From Ruminiclostridium sp. (GTDB lineage: Bacteria; Bacillota; Clostridia; Oscillospirales; Oscillospiraceae): a stretch of DNA of 15,205 bases. The notes beneath the pieces are model-generated. The model saw nothing but the letters and a program-made list of their open reading frames with translations. It had not been told where the DNA came from and did no database searches. A program made the translations under genes and the position numbers. The stretch spans positions 1 through 15,205 of the forward strand of contig JABUSR010000025.1 in the NCBI GenBank assembly GCA_021442645.1, read 5' to 3'. Positions 1 to 7,449 of the stretch are shown piece after piece. How positions within the stretch are numbered: the stretch's first letter is position 1; the number at the start of each line of letters is the position of its first letter.

Positions 1-57
<57 letters not shown>

Positions 58-62
58 ATTTT

Positions 63-138
63 TGGTGGGAACAACAGGGCTCGAACCTGTGACCCCATGC
101 TTGTAAGGCATGTGCTCTCCCAGCTGAGCTATGCTCCC
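63..138 (-). tRNA. tRNA-Val (TAC)
   Basis: This is a complete 76-nt cloverleaf on the minus strand. The acceptor GGGAGCA pairs with TGTTCCC (one G-T pair). It has a D arm AGCTCAGCTGGGAGAGC, anticodon loop CTTACAA with anticodon TAC (Val), and T loop GGTTCGAGCC. The 3' CCA is encoded (65-63). It is the first tRNA of a Val-Asp pair, followed after 5 bp by tRNA-Asp. Confidence 0.97.
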
Positions 139-170
139 GAACGGCCCCCGGTCACCCGCGGGCGAAAGTT

Positions 171-199
171 ATGATACCAAATCCGAAACGGTTTGTCAA
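171..199 (-). promoter_or_regulatory. Sigma-A promoter of the tRNA-Val/Asp pair
   Basis: On the minus strand a perfect -35 TTGACA (199-194) is followed after 17 bp by TATCAT (176-171). A TG one base upstream of the -10 gives an extended -10. Predicted transcription starts near 164, about 26 nt before the mature tRNA-Val, so a short 5' leader would be removed by RNase P. It is the strongest match to consensus in this part of the window. Confidence 0.85.
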
Positions 200-246
200 C
201 CCAAACCGCGAAACTTTTTGCAGACGACGGGAAATCCCCCCATGCT

Positions 247-285
247 AAAAAACAGGGACCCGCCGGACTGTCGGATCCCTGTTTT
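247..285 (-). terminator. Rho-independent terminator of metG
   Basis: Read on the minus strand, the perfect 10-bp stem AAAACAGGGA/TCCCTGTTTT (285-276 with 258-249) is extended by CC/GG pairs. The stem is followed by a T run to 247. It lies about 35 bp after the metG stop and separates metG from the tRNA promoter. Confidence 0.9.
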
Positions 286-319
286 GCTATTTTACTGTTT
301 TGCTTTTTCCCGGCAGGGC

Positions 320-2305
320 TCAGCAGAGCTTAGCCCCGGCAGGAATGCTGTCGCTGACCATAATCAGGTTCAGCTTCTCCTCGCCGTTCTCCTTATGAAC
401 CGCGGAGAGGAGCATACCGCAGGAGTCCAAACCCATCATCTTTCTGGGTGGCAGGTTAACGATGGCCACCAGGGACTTGCCTACCAGATCCTCAGGCTTG
501 TAGAACATGGCGATTCCGGAGAGAATCTGTCGGTCGGTACCGGTGCCGTCGTCCAGAGTGAACTTCAGCAGCTTCTTGGACTTCTTCACGGCCTCACAGG
601 CCTTGACTTTCACCACACGGAAGTCGGACTGAGCGAAGGTGTCAAAGGCTACTTCCTCCCCCCAGGGCTCCAGCTCGATTGCAGGCTGGGCAGGCGCTGC
701 GGCGGCCAGGCGGGCAGCCTCCAGCTCCTCCAGGGCCTTTTCCATGTCGATGCGGGGGAAGAGGTTCTCACCCTTGGTGACAGCGGCCTCCTCCTGTCGG
801 CTGCCCCAGACCTGTGCGGAGTTCCAGGTCTGGACCTCAGGGGCAGCACCGGTCTGGGCGAAGAGCTTCTCGCAGGACTCAGGCATGAAGGGGGAGAGCA
901 GAATGCCGCAGATGCGGGTGGCCTCCAGCAGGTTATACAGCACATGGGCCAGGCGACCGCTGTTGGCCTCCATGTCCTTGGCCAGGGTCCAGGGCGTGGA
1001 CTCGTCAATATACTTGTTTGCCCGCTGGATAACCTTGAAGACCTCGTCCAGGGCCTTATGGGGGGCACAGGCCTCCATGTTCTGCTCATAGCGGTCCCGC
1101 AGGCCGGAGGCCAGGGAAATCAGCTCGGTGTCATAGGCCTCGGGGGTGGCCCAGGTCTTGCACCCGGCAGGCAAAGCGCCGCCGAAGTACTTCTGCACCA
1201 TGGCGGTGGTACGGGAAACCAGGTTGCCCAAGTCATTGGCCAGGTCCACGTTAATCGTCTGGATGAGCAGTTCATTGGAAAAGTTGCCGTCGGAGCCGAA
1301 GGGGAAGGTGCGCATCAGGAAGAAGCGCAGGGCGTCCACGCCGAACTTCTCGGCCAGAATATAGGGATCCACCACGTTGCCCTTGGACTTAGACATCTTG
1401 CCGCCGTCCAGCAGGAGCCAGCCGTGGCCAAAGACCTTCTTGGGCAGGGGCAGGTCCACACTCATGAGCATGGCAGGCCAGATGATGGAGTGGAAGCGGA
1501 CAATCTCCTTGCCAACGAAGTGGTAGTCGGCAGGCCAATAGTGGTCATAGTCGTCGTACTTATCGTTGCACAGGCCCAGGGCAGTGGTGTAGTTGAACAG
1601 GGCGTCCACCCACACATATACCACATGGCCGGGGTCAAAGTCCACCGGCACGCCCCAGGAGAAGGAGGTCCGGGAAACGCACAGGTCCTCCAGGCCGGGC
1701 TTAATGAAGTTGTTCACCATCTCGTTGACCCGGGATCGGGGCTGGAGGAAGTCGGTATTCTCCAGCAAATCCTGGACCCTGTCGGCGTACTTGGACAGCC
1801 GGAAGAAGTAGGCCTCCTCCTCAGCGTCCTGGACCTCACGGCCGCAGTCGGGGCACTTGCCCTCCACCAGCTGGCTCTCGGTCCAGAAGGATTCACAGGG
1901 CTTGCAATATTTGCCCACATACTTACCCTTGTAAATGTCCCCATTGTCATACATCTTCTTAAAAATCTTTTGAATGGCGGAGACATGATAATCGTCGGTG
2001 GTGCGGATGAAGCGGTCGTTGGAGATGTTCATCAGCTTCCACAGGTCCAGCACACCCCGAGGACCTGTGACGATGTTGTCCACGAATTCCTGCGGGGTAA
2101 CGCCGGCCTCCTTGGCCTTGTCCTCAATCTTCTGGCCGTGCTCGTCGGTGCCGGTGAGGAACATGACATCGCAGCCCTGGAGCCGCTTATAGCGGGCCAT
2201 GGCATCGGTGGCCACGGTGCAGTAGGTGTGGCCGATGTGGAGCTTATCCGAGGGGTAGTAGATGGGAGTGGTGATATAGAATTTCTTTTTCTGGTCTCTT
2301 TCCAT
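320..2305 (-). CDS. metG: Methionyl-tRNA synthetase (MetRS) with C-terminal tRNA-binding domain
   Basis: Cytosolic class Ia enzyme that charges tRNA-Met with methionine using ATP. The 661-residue product has the HIGH motif at 23-26 and the KMSKS loop at 303-307. A zinc knuckle pairs Cys134/Cys137 with Cys151/Cys154. The C-terminal Trbp111/EMAPII-like tRNA-binding domain spans about 555-661, with the family signature NLPPRKMMG. Length and order match the bacterial MetRS with fused dimerisation domain. The ATG at 2305 is chosen because GGAGG sits 8 nt upstream. An in-frame ATG at 2386 overlaps the upstream stop, but its GGAGG is only 1 nt away and the extra 27 residues do not look like MetRS. 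The gene is second after the membrane protein, 77 bp downstream. I see no T-box anti-terminator in that gap, though many Firmicutes synthetase genes have one. Identity is certain. Confidence 0.98.
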   Translation of the reverse strand: MERDQKKKFYITTPIYYPSDKLHIGHTYCTVATDAMARYKRLQGCDVMFLTGTDEHGQKIEDKAKEAGVTPQEFVDNIVTGPRGVLDLWKLMNISNDRFIRTTDDYHVSAIQKIFKKMYDNGDIYKGKYVGKYCKPCESFWTESQLVEGKCPDCGREVQDAEEEAYFFRLSKYADRVQDLLENTDFLQPRSRVNEMVNNFIKPGLEDLCVSRTSFSWGVPVDFDPGHVVYVWVDALFNYTTALGLCNDKYDDYDHYWPADYHFVGKEIVRFHSIIWPAMLMSVDLPLPKKVFGHGWLLLDGGKMSKSKGNVVDPYILAEKFGVDALRFFLMRTFPFGSDGNFSNELLIQTINVDLANDLGNLVSRTTAMVQKYFGGALPAGCKTWATPEAYDTELISLASGLRDRYEQNMEACAPHKALDEVFKVIQRANKYIDESTPWTLAKDMEANSGRLAHVLYNLLEATRICGILLSPFMPESCEKLFAQTGAAPEVQTWNSAQVWGSRQEEAAVTKGENLFPRIDMEKALEELEAARLAAAAPAQPAIELEPWGEEVAFDTFAQSDFRVVKVKACEAVKKSKKLLKFTLDDGTGTDRQILSGIAMFYKPEDLVGKSLVAIVNLPPRKMMGLDSCGMLLSAVHKENGEEKLNLIMVSDSIPAGAKLC

Positions 2306-2318
2306 TGTGTATTCCTCC

Positions 2319-2366
2319 ATGCGCCTTTGCGCGTTTGCTTTCTCTTGTGTCCCCGGCAGACCGGGG
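2319..2366 (-). other. Two short hairpins in the metG leader
   Basis: Between the upstream stop and metG are two perfect inverted repeats: CCCCGG-N4-CCGGGG (2351-2366) and GCGC-N4-GCGC (2321-2332, extendable by two pairs). The second abuts the metG Shine-Dalgarno GGAGG. Neither has a following T run, so they are not intrinsic terminators. They could be RNA processing or stability elements. Function is unknown. Confidence 0.4.
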
Positions 2367-2382
2367 CAAATCGTCTCAGAGA

Positions 2383-3267
2383 TCATACCTCCGGTTCTTC
2401 GGGTGTAGGGTTGACGGGAAGAGGGCCGCAGCCGGGGCAGCTCTCACAACCGCCACCGCAGGCGGCAGGTCCCTCCGGGACTACGGATTTTGCGTCGTTG
2501 GTCATCAGTGCAGATCCCATTGCCAGCAGATAGAAGGCGGTAGCCAGTAGCAGGGATACGTCGCAGAGTGGGCGCCCGTCACCCAGGGACATGATGCAGA
2601 GAGCGGGGCCCAGCAGGCAGACAACCAGGGAAGCCGTCACTCTGCCCTTTCCAAAGGCGAAGGCCGGCAGCAGATACCCGGCGGCTATGGTGGACAGGAC
2701 GGCCAGCAGGAAGAAAACGTATCCCCCCATTACCGGATCCTGGGCCCAGGCCTGATAGTTTCCCATGACCCAAAGGCACCCAGCCAGGCCGGGCATCAGC
2801 ACCCAGACGGACCGGACCTGATACCCACTCCGCATTCGCTGGGCTGTCAACCAGATTCCAACGGCAGCAGCCAAGCAGGCCACCCCCAGAACCACCCGCA
2901 CCATGCTGACGGTGCGGCGGCCGGTGAAGAAGTCCACCGGAGCAGACAGGAAGTATTCCATGTTCAGGAACCCGGCCACAGCCATCAGTATGGCCCCTGC
3001 CATGAGGGCAGAGAGCTGGACCATGCCGGTAGCCCGAAAGGCGCTGGTATAGCAGGCTTCAAAGGTCCGGTGCTTCCCCCTGCACAGGATGACCAGGGCT
3101 ACAGCGGTGAGGATGACCACCGCCCACATACCATAAGTAGCAGGAGCACCGGAGATGGGGAGGCCTGTACCGGGCTCAAAGGCAGTCCGCAATTGGACCC
3201 GCCGCACGGCTAGGCCGATGAGGCCGCCCACCACAGACACAGCAGGCAGAACCAGGGTCTTTCTCAT
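2383..3267 (-). CDS. Polytopic membrane protein with Cys-rich C-terminal tail, function unknown
   Basis: I do not recognise a characterised family. The 294-residue product shows about eight hydrophobic segments, roughly at residues 5-20, 47-62, 80-102, 123-142, 155-175, 182-206, 212-232 and 236-256. A short soluble tail ends the protein. Within the tail four cysteines (270, 274, 277, 280) form C-x3-C-x2-C-x2-C in a Gly-rich setting, followed by a Pro/Glu-rich end. The pattern could bind a metal or form disulfides. Start ATG 3267 is supported by AAAGGAG 8 nt upstream. The gene is first in a probable two-gene transcript with metG, but nothing links it functionally to aminoacylation. It may simply sit upstream. 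Its promoter and structured leader lie at 3268-3343. That it is a real gene is well supported; its role is unassigned. Confidence 0.8.
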   Translation of the reverse strand: MRKTLVLPAVSVVGGLIGLAVRRVQLRTAFEPGTGLPISGAPATYGMWAVVILTAVALVILCRGKHRTFEACYTSAFRATGMVQLSALMAGAILMAVAGFLNMEYFLSAPVDFFTGRRTVSMVRVVLGVACLAAAVGIWLTAQRMRSGYQVRSVWVLMPGLAGCLWVMGNYQAWAQDPVMGGYVFFLLAVLSTIAAGYLLPAFAFGKGRVTASLVVCLLGPALCIMSLGDGRPLCDVSLLLATAFYLLAMGSALMTNDAKSVVPEGPAACGGGCESCPGCGPLPVNPTPEEPEV

Positions 3268-3276
3268 AAAAAGAAC

Positions 3277-3343
3277 TCCTTTCGGAGAAACCGAAGAGGG
3301 TTTCGTCTCTAAAAATCGGTACTTTACATCTTAACACATTATA
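3277..3343 (-). promoter_or_regulatory. Promoter -10 and structured leader of the membrane protein-metG transcript
   Basis: A perfect TATAAT lies at 3343-3338 on the minus strand, but no good -35 is visible 16-18 bp upstream. The predicted leader of about 64 nt holds two overlapping, mutually exclusive hairpins: GAAACC/GGTTTC (3304-3299 with 3292-3287) and TTCGG/CCGAA (3295-3291 with 3285-3281). The second runs into the Shine-Dalgarno AAAGGAG (3283-3277). This could be a translational switch, or chance. Confidence 0.5.
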
Positions 3344-3439
3344 GAGAAAAACGCACGGGGATTTTCTCATTTCCCGGAAATTTTTTGATAATGCCCCCTC
3401 TCCCCGGGACTTTTCCCCTGTCCCCCGGTCATCCCCCTC

Positions 3440-3468
3440 TTGCAACCTGTTCCCTGTTGTGATATGAT
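3440..3468 (+). promoter_or_regulatory. Sigma-A promoter of the DEAD-box helicase operon
   Basis: TTGCAA (3440-3445) is followed after 17 bp by TATGAT (3463-3468). Predicted transcription starts at about 3475, giving a leader of about 74 nt. A perfect 14-bp AT palindrome (3475-3488) begins at that point. The intervening 3345-3439 between the divergent promoters holds only C-rich sequence, an ATTTCC-C-GGAAAT dyad (3369-3381) and a weak GGGAC/GTCCC repeat. Confidence 0.75.
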
Positions 3469-3548
3469 TCCTATTAAATATATATTTAGAAACTGTAAAC
3501 GTGTTGGCCCCTACGACGGCCCACAAAAGAAAGAACGGAACACACTCT

Positions 3549-4691
3549 ATGGAAATCAACGGCATTGAGGTCGAACTGGACCTCCGATACAGCGAAATGA
3601 ACTTATCCCCGGGGATCATGAAAGCCTTGGAGCAGAAGGGCTTCACCCTGGCCACCCCCGTGCAGGGCGGCGCCATCCCCTGTTTTAAAGACGGCAAGGA
3701 TGTCATGGCCAAGGCTCCCACCGGCTCCGGCAAGACCTTCGCCTTCGGCATCCCTATGATCGAGGACACTGACCCCGAGGGCACCGATATCACCGGTCTC
3801 ATTCTGGCCCCCACCCGGGAACTCGCCCTCCAGATCCAGGACGAGCTCCGGGCTCTGTGCGCCTTCCTGCCGGGCATCCGGGTTGCCTGCCTCTACGGCG
3901 GACAGCCCATCGACCGACAGATTAATACCCTGAAGAAACGTCCCCAGATCATCGTAGCCACCCCCGGCCGCCTGATGGACCACATGAAGCGCCGCACCGT
4001 CCGCCTGGGCCATGTGAAAACCGTGGTGCTGGATGAGGCCGACCGGATGCTGGACATGGGCTTCATCAAAGACGTAATCTATATCCTTAAGCAAATCCCC
4101 AACCGGAAGAACTTGGGTCTCTTCTCGGCCACTATCTCCCGGGAAGTTATGGACATCTCCTGGGTCTACCAACGGGACCCAGTGGAGATCGTGGTCCGCC
4201 CCGTGGAGGAAAACAAGCCCAAAATCAGCCAGTACCGGGTCAAGGTCTCCATGGGCGGCAAGGTGGATCTTCTGGCCGAAATCCTGGAAAAGAAACAGTT
4301 GGATCGGGTCATCGTCTTCTGCAACACCAAGAATACCACCGACCGAATTACCGGTCTTTTAAAAATGAAGGGTGTCTCCGCCCAGTGTATCCACGGGGAC
4401 CTGAGCCAGAAGGTCCGGGAAAAAGTCCTCTCCTCCTTCCGCAAGGGAGAACTCCGGGCCCTCATCGCTACCGATGTGGCCGCCCGAGGCCTAGATATCG
4501 ACGACGTGGATGCCGTCATCAACTATGACATCCCCGAGGAGGGCGAGTACTACGTCCACCGGATCGGACGCACCGGCCGGGCCAAAAACCAGGGTGAGGC
4601 CTACAACCTCCTCTCCTCGGTTACCGAGGAGATTCGCCTGGATGCCATCGCCCGGAACAACCAGTACGAAATCGAAACCATCACTATATGA
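3549..4691 (+). CDS. DEAD-box ATP-dependent RNA helicase (core-only)
   Basis: Cytosolic ATP-driven unwinder of short RNA duplexes, used in ribosome assembly, mRNA decay or cold adaptation in this family. All core motifs are present in order over 380 residues: Q motif GFTLATPVQ (31-39), motif I APTGSGKT (56-63), PTRELALQ, TPGR, DEAD (162-165), SAT (193-195), VIFCNTK, ATDVAARGLD, and motif VI HRIGRTGR (337-344). The protein stops about 36 residues after motif VI. It therefore lacks the C-terminal RNA-binding or basic extensions of CsdA, DbpA or CshA, and a specific gene name cannot be given. ATG 3549 is preferred over an in-frame GTG at 3501 because family homology starts here, but the ribosome site (AAAGAACGG) is weak and the start is less certain. 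First gene of a probable three-gene transcript. Confidence 0.95.
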   Translation: MEINGIEVELDLRYSEMNLSPGIMKALEQKGFTLATPVQGGAIPCFKDGKDVMAKAPTGSGKTFAFGIPMIEDTDPEGTDITGLILAPTRELALQIQDELRALCAFLPGIRVACLYGGQPIDRQINTLKKRPQIIVATPGRLMDHMKRRTVRLGHVKTVVLDEADRMLDMGFIKDVIYILKQIPNRKNLGLFSATISREVMDISWVYQRDPVEIVVRPVEENKPKISQYRVKVSMGGKVDLLAEILEKKQLDRVIVFCNTKNTTDRITGLLKMKGVSAQCIHGDLSQKVREKVLSSFRKGELRALIATDVAARGLDIDDVDAVINYDIPEEGEYYVHRIGRTGRAKNQGEAYNLLSSVTEEIRLDAIARNNQYEIETITI

Positions 4692-4706
4692 GGGCTTGCC
4701 GCTTCT

Positions 4707-5627
4707 ATGATCGACTTTCGACCTCCCGTCCTCGGCGACCGAACCTGGGCCGCACCCCTGGCCGCCGCCGAAGGGGACCCCCTCTGTGACTACAGCTTTC
4801 CTGTGCTCTTCTGCTGGCAGGAGACTTACGGCGTCTCCCTCGCCCGGCTGGGCAGCCGGATGCTCGTCCAAATGAAGGCAGACTGGGGTCTATCCTACCT
4901 CTGGCCTGTGGGGAAGGGGGATCCCATCCCGGCCCTGGATGCTTTGGCCGAGGACGCCCGCCGACAGGGTGAGCCCTTGCGGCTGATTTGCCTGGGGCAG
5001 GCTCAAAAGGACTGGCTGACCCGCCGGTACCCCGGCCGATTCACCTTCTCCGAGATTCGGGCCGGCTTTGACTATCTCTACGACGTGGACCGCCTGGCAG
5101 ACCTGCCGGGACGGAAGCTCCACGCCAAACGCAACCACATTCACCGGCTGGACGAAAGCCGCCCCGGTTGGACCTGGGCAGCCCTCACCGAGGACGACCT
5201 CCCCTCCTGCCGGGCTATGAACGAGGCCTGGTACCAAAAATCCCTTGGCCGGGATGGCCCCGAGGCTCTCTCCTCCCTGGAGGAGGACCACAGAGCCATC
5301 CTCCGGGCGATGGACTACCGGGAGCCCCTGGGTTTAGAGGGCGTTGTCCTCCGCTGGCAGGGAGAGGTATTCGCCTTTGCTTTGGGCTCCCTTCTCACTG
5401 ATCGGGTCTTCGTGGTCCACTTCGAGCGGGCCAATCACGACCTTCAGGGGGCCTACCCCGCCGTAAACCGGGCCTTTGCTCAGTACGTCCGGGACCGCTA
5501 CCCCCAGGTCGCCTATTTGAACCGGGAAGACGACATGGGCGTGGAGGGCCTCCGCAAGGCCAAGCTCTCCTATCGCCCGGACCATCTCCAAGTAAACTTC
5601 TGCGCCGCTGAGACGGCGTCAGTTTAA
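4707..5627 (+). CDS. DUF2156 / phosphatidylglycerol lysyltransferase C-terminal-domain-like protein
   Basis: The 306-residue product resembles the stand-alone form of the LPG-synthase C-terminal domain (PF09924, a double GNAT-like fold). The hallmark is the basic segment KLHAKRNHIHRL at 137-148, matching the family's K-x-KRN-x2-RF-like motif. Later family-like segments are ALGSLL, VVHFERAN and YLNREDDMG. There are no membrane helices, so unlike MprF it is a soluble cytosolic protein. In MprF this domain moves an aminoacyl group from tRNA to lipid; the substrate of the soluble form is unknown to me. It starts 15 bp after the helicase stop. GAGGG overlaps that TGA 12 nt before the ATG, suggesting translational coupling. 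Family call is good, function open. Confidence 0.85.
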   Translation: MIDFRPPVLGDRTWAAPLAAAEGDPLCDYSFPVLFCWQETYGVSLARLGSRMLVQMKADWGLSYLWPVGKGDPIPALDALAEDARRQGEPLRLICLGQAQKDWLTRRYPGRFTFSEIRAGFDYLYDVDRLADLPGRKLHAKRNHIHRLDESRPGWTWAALTEDDLPSCRAMNEAWYQKSLGRDGPEALSSLEEDHRAILRAMDYREPLGLEGVVLRWQGEVFAFALGSLLTDRVFVVHFERANHDLQGAYPAVNRAFAQYVRDRYPQVAYLNREDDMGVEGLRKAKLSYRPDHLQVNFCAAETASV

Positions 5628-5699
5628 TCGGGACTGTCACCGAAGATCCCAGATCCTCCCTGACCCAGCCCCCATTTTCCAGTAAGGAGGACAATCCGT

Positions 5700-6578
5700 A
5701 TGATCAACATTCGCCAAGCAACTCCCGAGGATCTTCCCCAGATTAAGGAACTGTGGAAGAAATGCTTTGGGGATCCCAGCTCCTATATCGACATCTTTTT
5801 CCAGAAATTCGCAGAGGCAGAGCAGGTTCTGGTTGTAGAGGAGGCCGGGGAGATCAACTCCATGGCCGCTATGCTCCCCTCCACCCTGGAGCTGTCCAAC
5901 GGCAACGAGATCCCTGTGGGCTACGTCTACGCTCTGGCCACTAACCCCTATATGCAGGGCAAGGGTCACGCCCGCCAGCTGCTGGCCTTCGCCGACGATT
6001 ACCTGAAGAAGCAGGGCATGAAGGCCATGGTTCTGGTACCCGCCTCTCCCTCCCTGCACAAGCTCTTCGATGCCCTGGGCATGGATGAGTGCTTCTCCAC
6101 CCGGAAGTATGAAATCCTTACCTCCAACCTCACCGGGGACACCGAAGGCGCCTCTATGGAGGTCATCTCCCCCGCCGAGTACAACGAGATCCGGGAGAGC
6201 TACCTCATGAGCACCTTCCACATGACCTACTCTGACCACATGATCCAGTTCCAGCAGATTGGTAGCCATCTGGCCGGCGGTGACCTGTACAAGATTACTG
6301 TGAACGGTGAGGTGGGCTGCGCCGCCATCGAGTACGTCCAGCAGCGCCGCCTGCTGGCCAAAGAGCTCATTATCTCTCCCCAGAACATGGCCAAAGCTGT
6401 GGAGATCATCGCCAAAGAGATGGCGGCCTCCCGGTACCACATCCGCACCCCCGCCTTCTGGGACGGCCTGCCCGGCAGCTATCCCCAGGCCTTTGGCATG
6501 ATCAAATGGTATGACCCCGGCATGAAGAGTAAGTGGTTCTCTCACCAGGACGCCTACCTGGGTCTGGCCTTCGACTAA
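5700..6578 (+). CDS. GNAT family N-acetyltransferase
   Basis: Probable acetyl-CoA-dependent acyltransferase of 292 residues; the acceptor is unknown. The N-terminal half is a standard GNAT fold: strand 1 INIRQATPEDLPQI at 2-15, then the acetyl-CoA pyrophosphate loop Q-G-K-G-H-A (86-91) after the beta-4 strand ALATNP. SLHKLFDALGM is typical of the last helix. Residues from about 140 form a second, GNAT-like or Eis-like half that I cannot subclassify. AAGGAGG lies 9 nt before the ATG. It follows the DUF2156 gene by 72 bp with no terminator seen, and a strong terminator comes 13 bp after the stop, so it is probably the last gene of the helicase transcript. Two GNAT-fold genes in a row may reflect related substrates, but this is inference. 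Confidence 0.88.
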   Translation: MINIRQATPEDLPQIKELWKKCFGDPSSYIDIFFQKFAEAEQVLVVEEAGEINSMAAMLPSTLELSNGNEIPVGYVYALATNPYMQGKGHARQLLAFADDYLKKQGMKAMVLVPASPSLHKLFDALGMDECFSTRKYEILTSNLTGDTEGASMEVISPAEYNEIRESYLMSTFHMTYSDHMIQFQQIGSHLAGGDLYKITVNGEVGCAAIEYVQQRRLLAKELIISPQNMAKAVEIIAKEMAASRYHIRTPAFWDGLPGSYPQAFGMIKWYDPGMKSKWFSHQDAYLGLAFD

Positions 6579-6591
6579 ACGCTTGTATACC

Positions 6592-6621
6592 AAAAGGACG
6601 CCGCTATGCGGCGTCCTTTTT
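6592..6621 (+). terminator. Rho-independent terminator after the GNAT gene
   Basis: A perfect stem of about 13 bp (6592-6604 with 6608-6620, GGACGCCGC/GCGGCGTCC core with A/T ends) has a TAT loop and runs into TTTTT. The flanking A run also gives a T tract on the other strand. Confidence 0.95.
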
Positions 6622-6647
6622 CATAGGAAAAATCCCATCCATCACAC

Positions 6648-6683
6648 AAAAATGGAGAAGGACATTGTCCTTCTCCATTTTTT
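6648..6683 (-). terminator. Terminator of the C39-like gene, probably bidirectional
   Basis: A perfect 16-bp stem (6648-6663 with 6667-6682) carries a 3-nt loop, with an A run on the left and a T run on the right. On the minus strand it lies 13 bp after the stop at 6697 and ends in five T. On the plus strand it ends in six T, so it can insulate both convergent transcripts. Confidence 0.92.
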
Positions 6684-6696
6684 CATAAAGCAGGTC

Positions 6697-7377
6697 TCAG
6701 CCCAAGGCCAACAGACAGGTCGCCGGCTCCTTCTCCGCCTCGAAGGTAATCTCCTCCACCAGCCGGAAGAGGGCACTCTCCTCCTCGGTGGGTGCAGGCA
6801 GGTCCCTAGGGATTTCCGTCAGGACCACTTTGGGCCCCTCCGTGGCCACCACGGACCAGTAGGCGAAGGAATTCTCCACCCGGGTGCCGTAGGCCTGGTC
6901 AACGGGGATTCGGCCCAGGGGATAGGACTGGGCAGGGTCGGCACAGTAGAACACACCATCGATACAGTCAGTAAGCAGAACTGCGTGGGGCACGCCAGTG
7001 GCGTGGATGACGATCCCCTCAGGGTGCTGTGCCAGCATATCGCTGAGAATCTGTCGGTTGGCCCCGCCGCCGGGCAGACGGCCGTGGCTGACAGTCATGC
7101 CGTCGTAGGTAAAGCGGTGGGGCAGACCCACCCCATTGATCCAAAAGGCCTCCCGGCAGGCTTGCTCGGTGATCTGGGACCAATCCGCATCTCCGCGGAG
7201 CATAGCCGCCCGCCGCAGCATCATTGCGGTGGAGGCCAAGGTACAGGTGCCGCTGCGCTCCTGCTTCAAAAAGACACCGTCTTGGTTAAGTTCCTCGGCG
7301 GTAACTGCAAGGGCCGAGGGAACCAGGGTCAGCATCAACAGCAGGGTCAGCGCAAAGCTCAGTATGCGAACTCGCAT
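6697..7377 (-). CDS. Secreted C39-like cysteine peptidase (peptidase C39_2-like)
   Basis: Predicted exported protein of 226 residues. The signal peptide spans residues 1-24 (basic start, Leu-rich core, cleavage likely after SALA). A papain-fold C39-like triad is visible: Cys45 in GTCTLAST, His131 in VPHAVLLTDCIDG, and Asp147 in ADPA. This matches the CxxxS...HAV...DP layout of Peptidase_C39_2. It would act outside the membrane on a peptide or wall-linked substrate I cannot name. There is no lipobox, membrane anchor or wall-binding domain, so it is likely released. The start is supported by GGAGGG 5 nt before the ATG. The gene is monocistronic between its own promoter and terminator and is divergent from the SLH protein. 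Family confidence is moderate because overall identity to C39 proteins is low by eye. The usual Gly before the Cys is shifted (GTC rather than CGP). Confidence 0.75.
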   Translation of the reverse strand: MRVRILSFALTLLLMLTLVPSALAVTAEELNQDGVFLKQERSGTCTLASTAMMLRRAAMLRGDADWSQITEQACREAFWINGVGLPHRFTYDGMTVSHGRLPGGGANRQILSDMLAQHPEGIVIHATGVPHAVLLTDCIDGVFYCADPAQSYPLGRIPVDQAYGTRVENSFAYWSVVATEGPKVVLTEIPRDLPAPTEEESALFRLVEEITFEAEKEPATCLLALG

Positions 7378-7449
7378 TTAATCCCTCCATAGTAATGTCT
7401 CAAGTCAATCGTCTCGTAATGTTACAAAAACAGCGGTCTCCGTAATATT

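Noticed and set aside
2306..2386. 27-residue N-terminal extension of metG starting at the ATGA overlap with the upstream gene
   Set aside because: GGAGG is only 1 nt from that ATG, the residues do not resemble MetRS, and a well-spaced GGAGG serves the ATG at 2305.
131..2533. 800-codon open frame on the plus strand opposite metG
   Set aside because: It lies antisense to a clear MetRS, its product is low-complexity Leu/Gly/Val without motifs, it runs through the tRNA promoter and terminator, and it has no ribosome site. It reflects GC-rich codon use in metG.
3323..3336. TTTACA and TTAACA considered as a PhoP box
   Set aside because: The two hexamers are spaced with an 8-bp period instead of the 11-bp period expected for TTAACA-type direct repeats.
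3404..3429. GGGAC/GTCCC repeat considered as a terminator
   Set aside because: The stem is short and bulged, has no T run on either strand, and lies upstream of both promoters, where no transcript would end.
3176..3877. 233-codon minus-strand open frame across the divergent promoters and the helicase start
   Set aside because: It spans an intergenic region with two promoters and overlaps two better genes in other frames, with no ribosome site or motif.
5628..5699. Gap between the DUF2156 and GNAT genes checked for a terminator or promoter
   Set aside because: Only a 4-bp GGGA/TCCC pair is seen, with no T run and no -35/-10 pair, so read-through is assumed.
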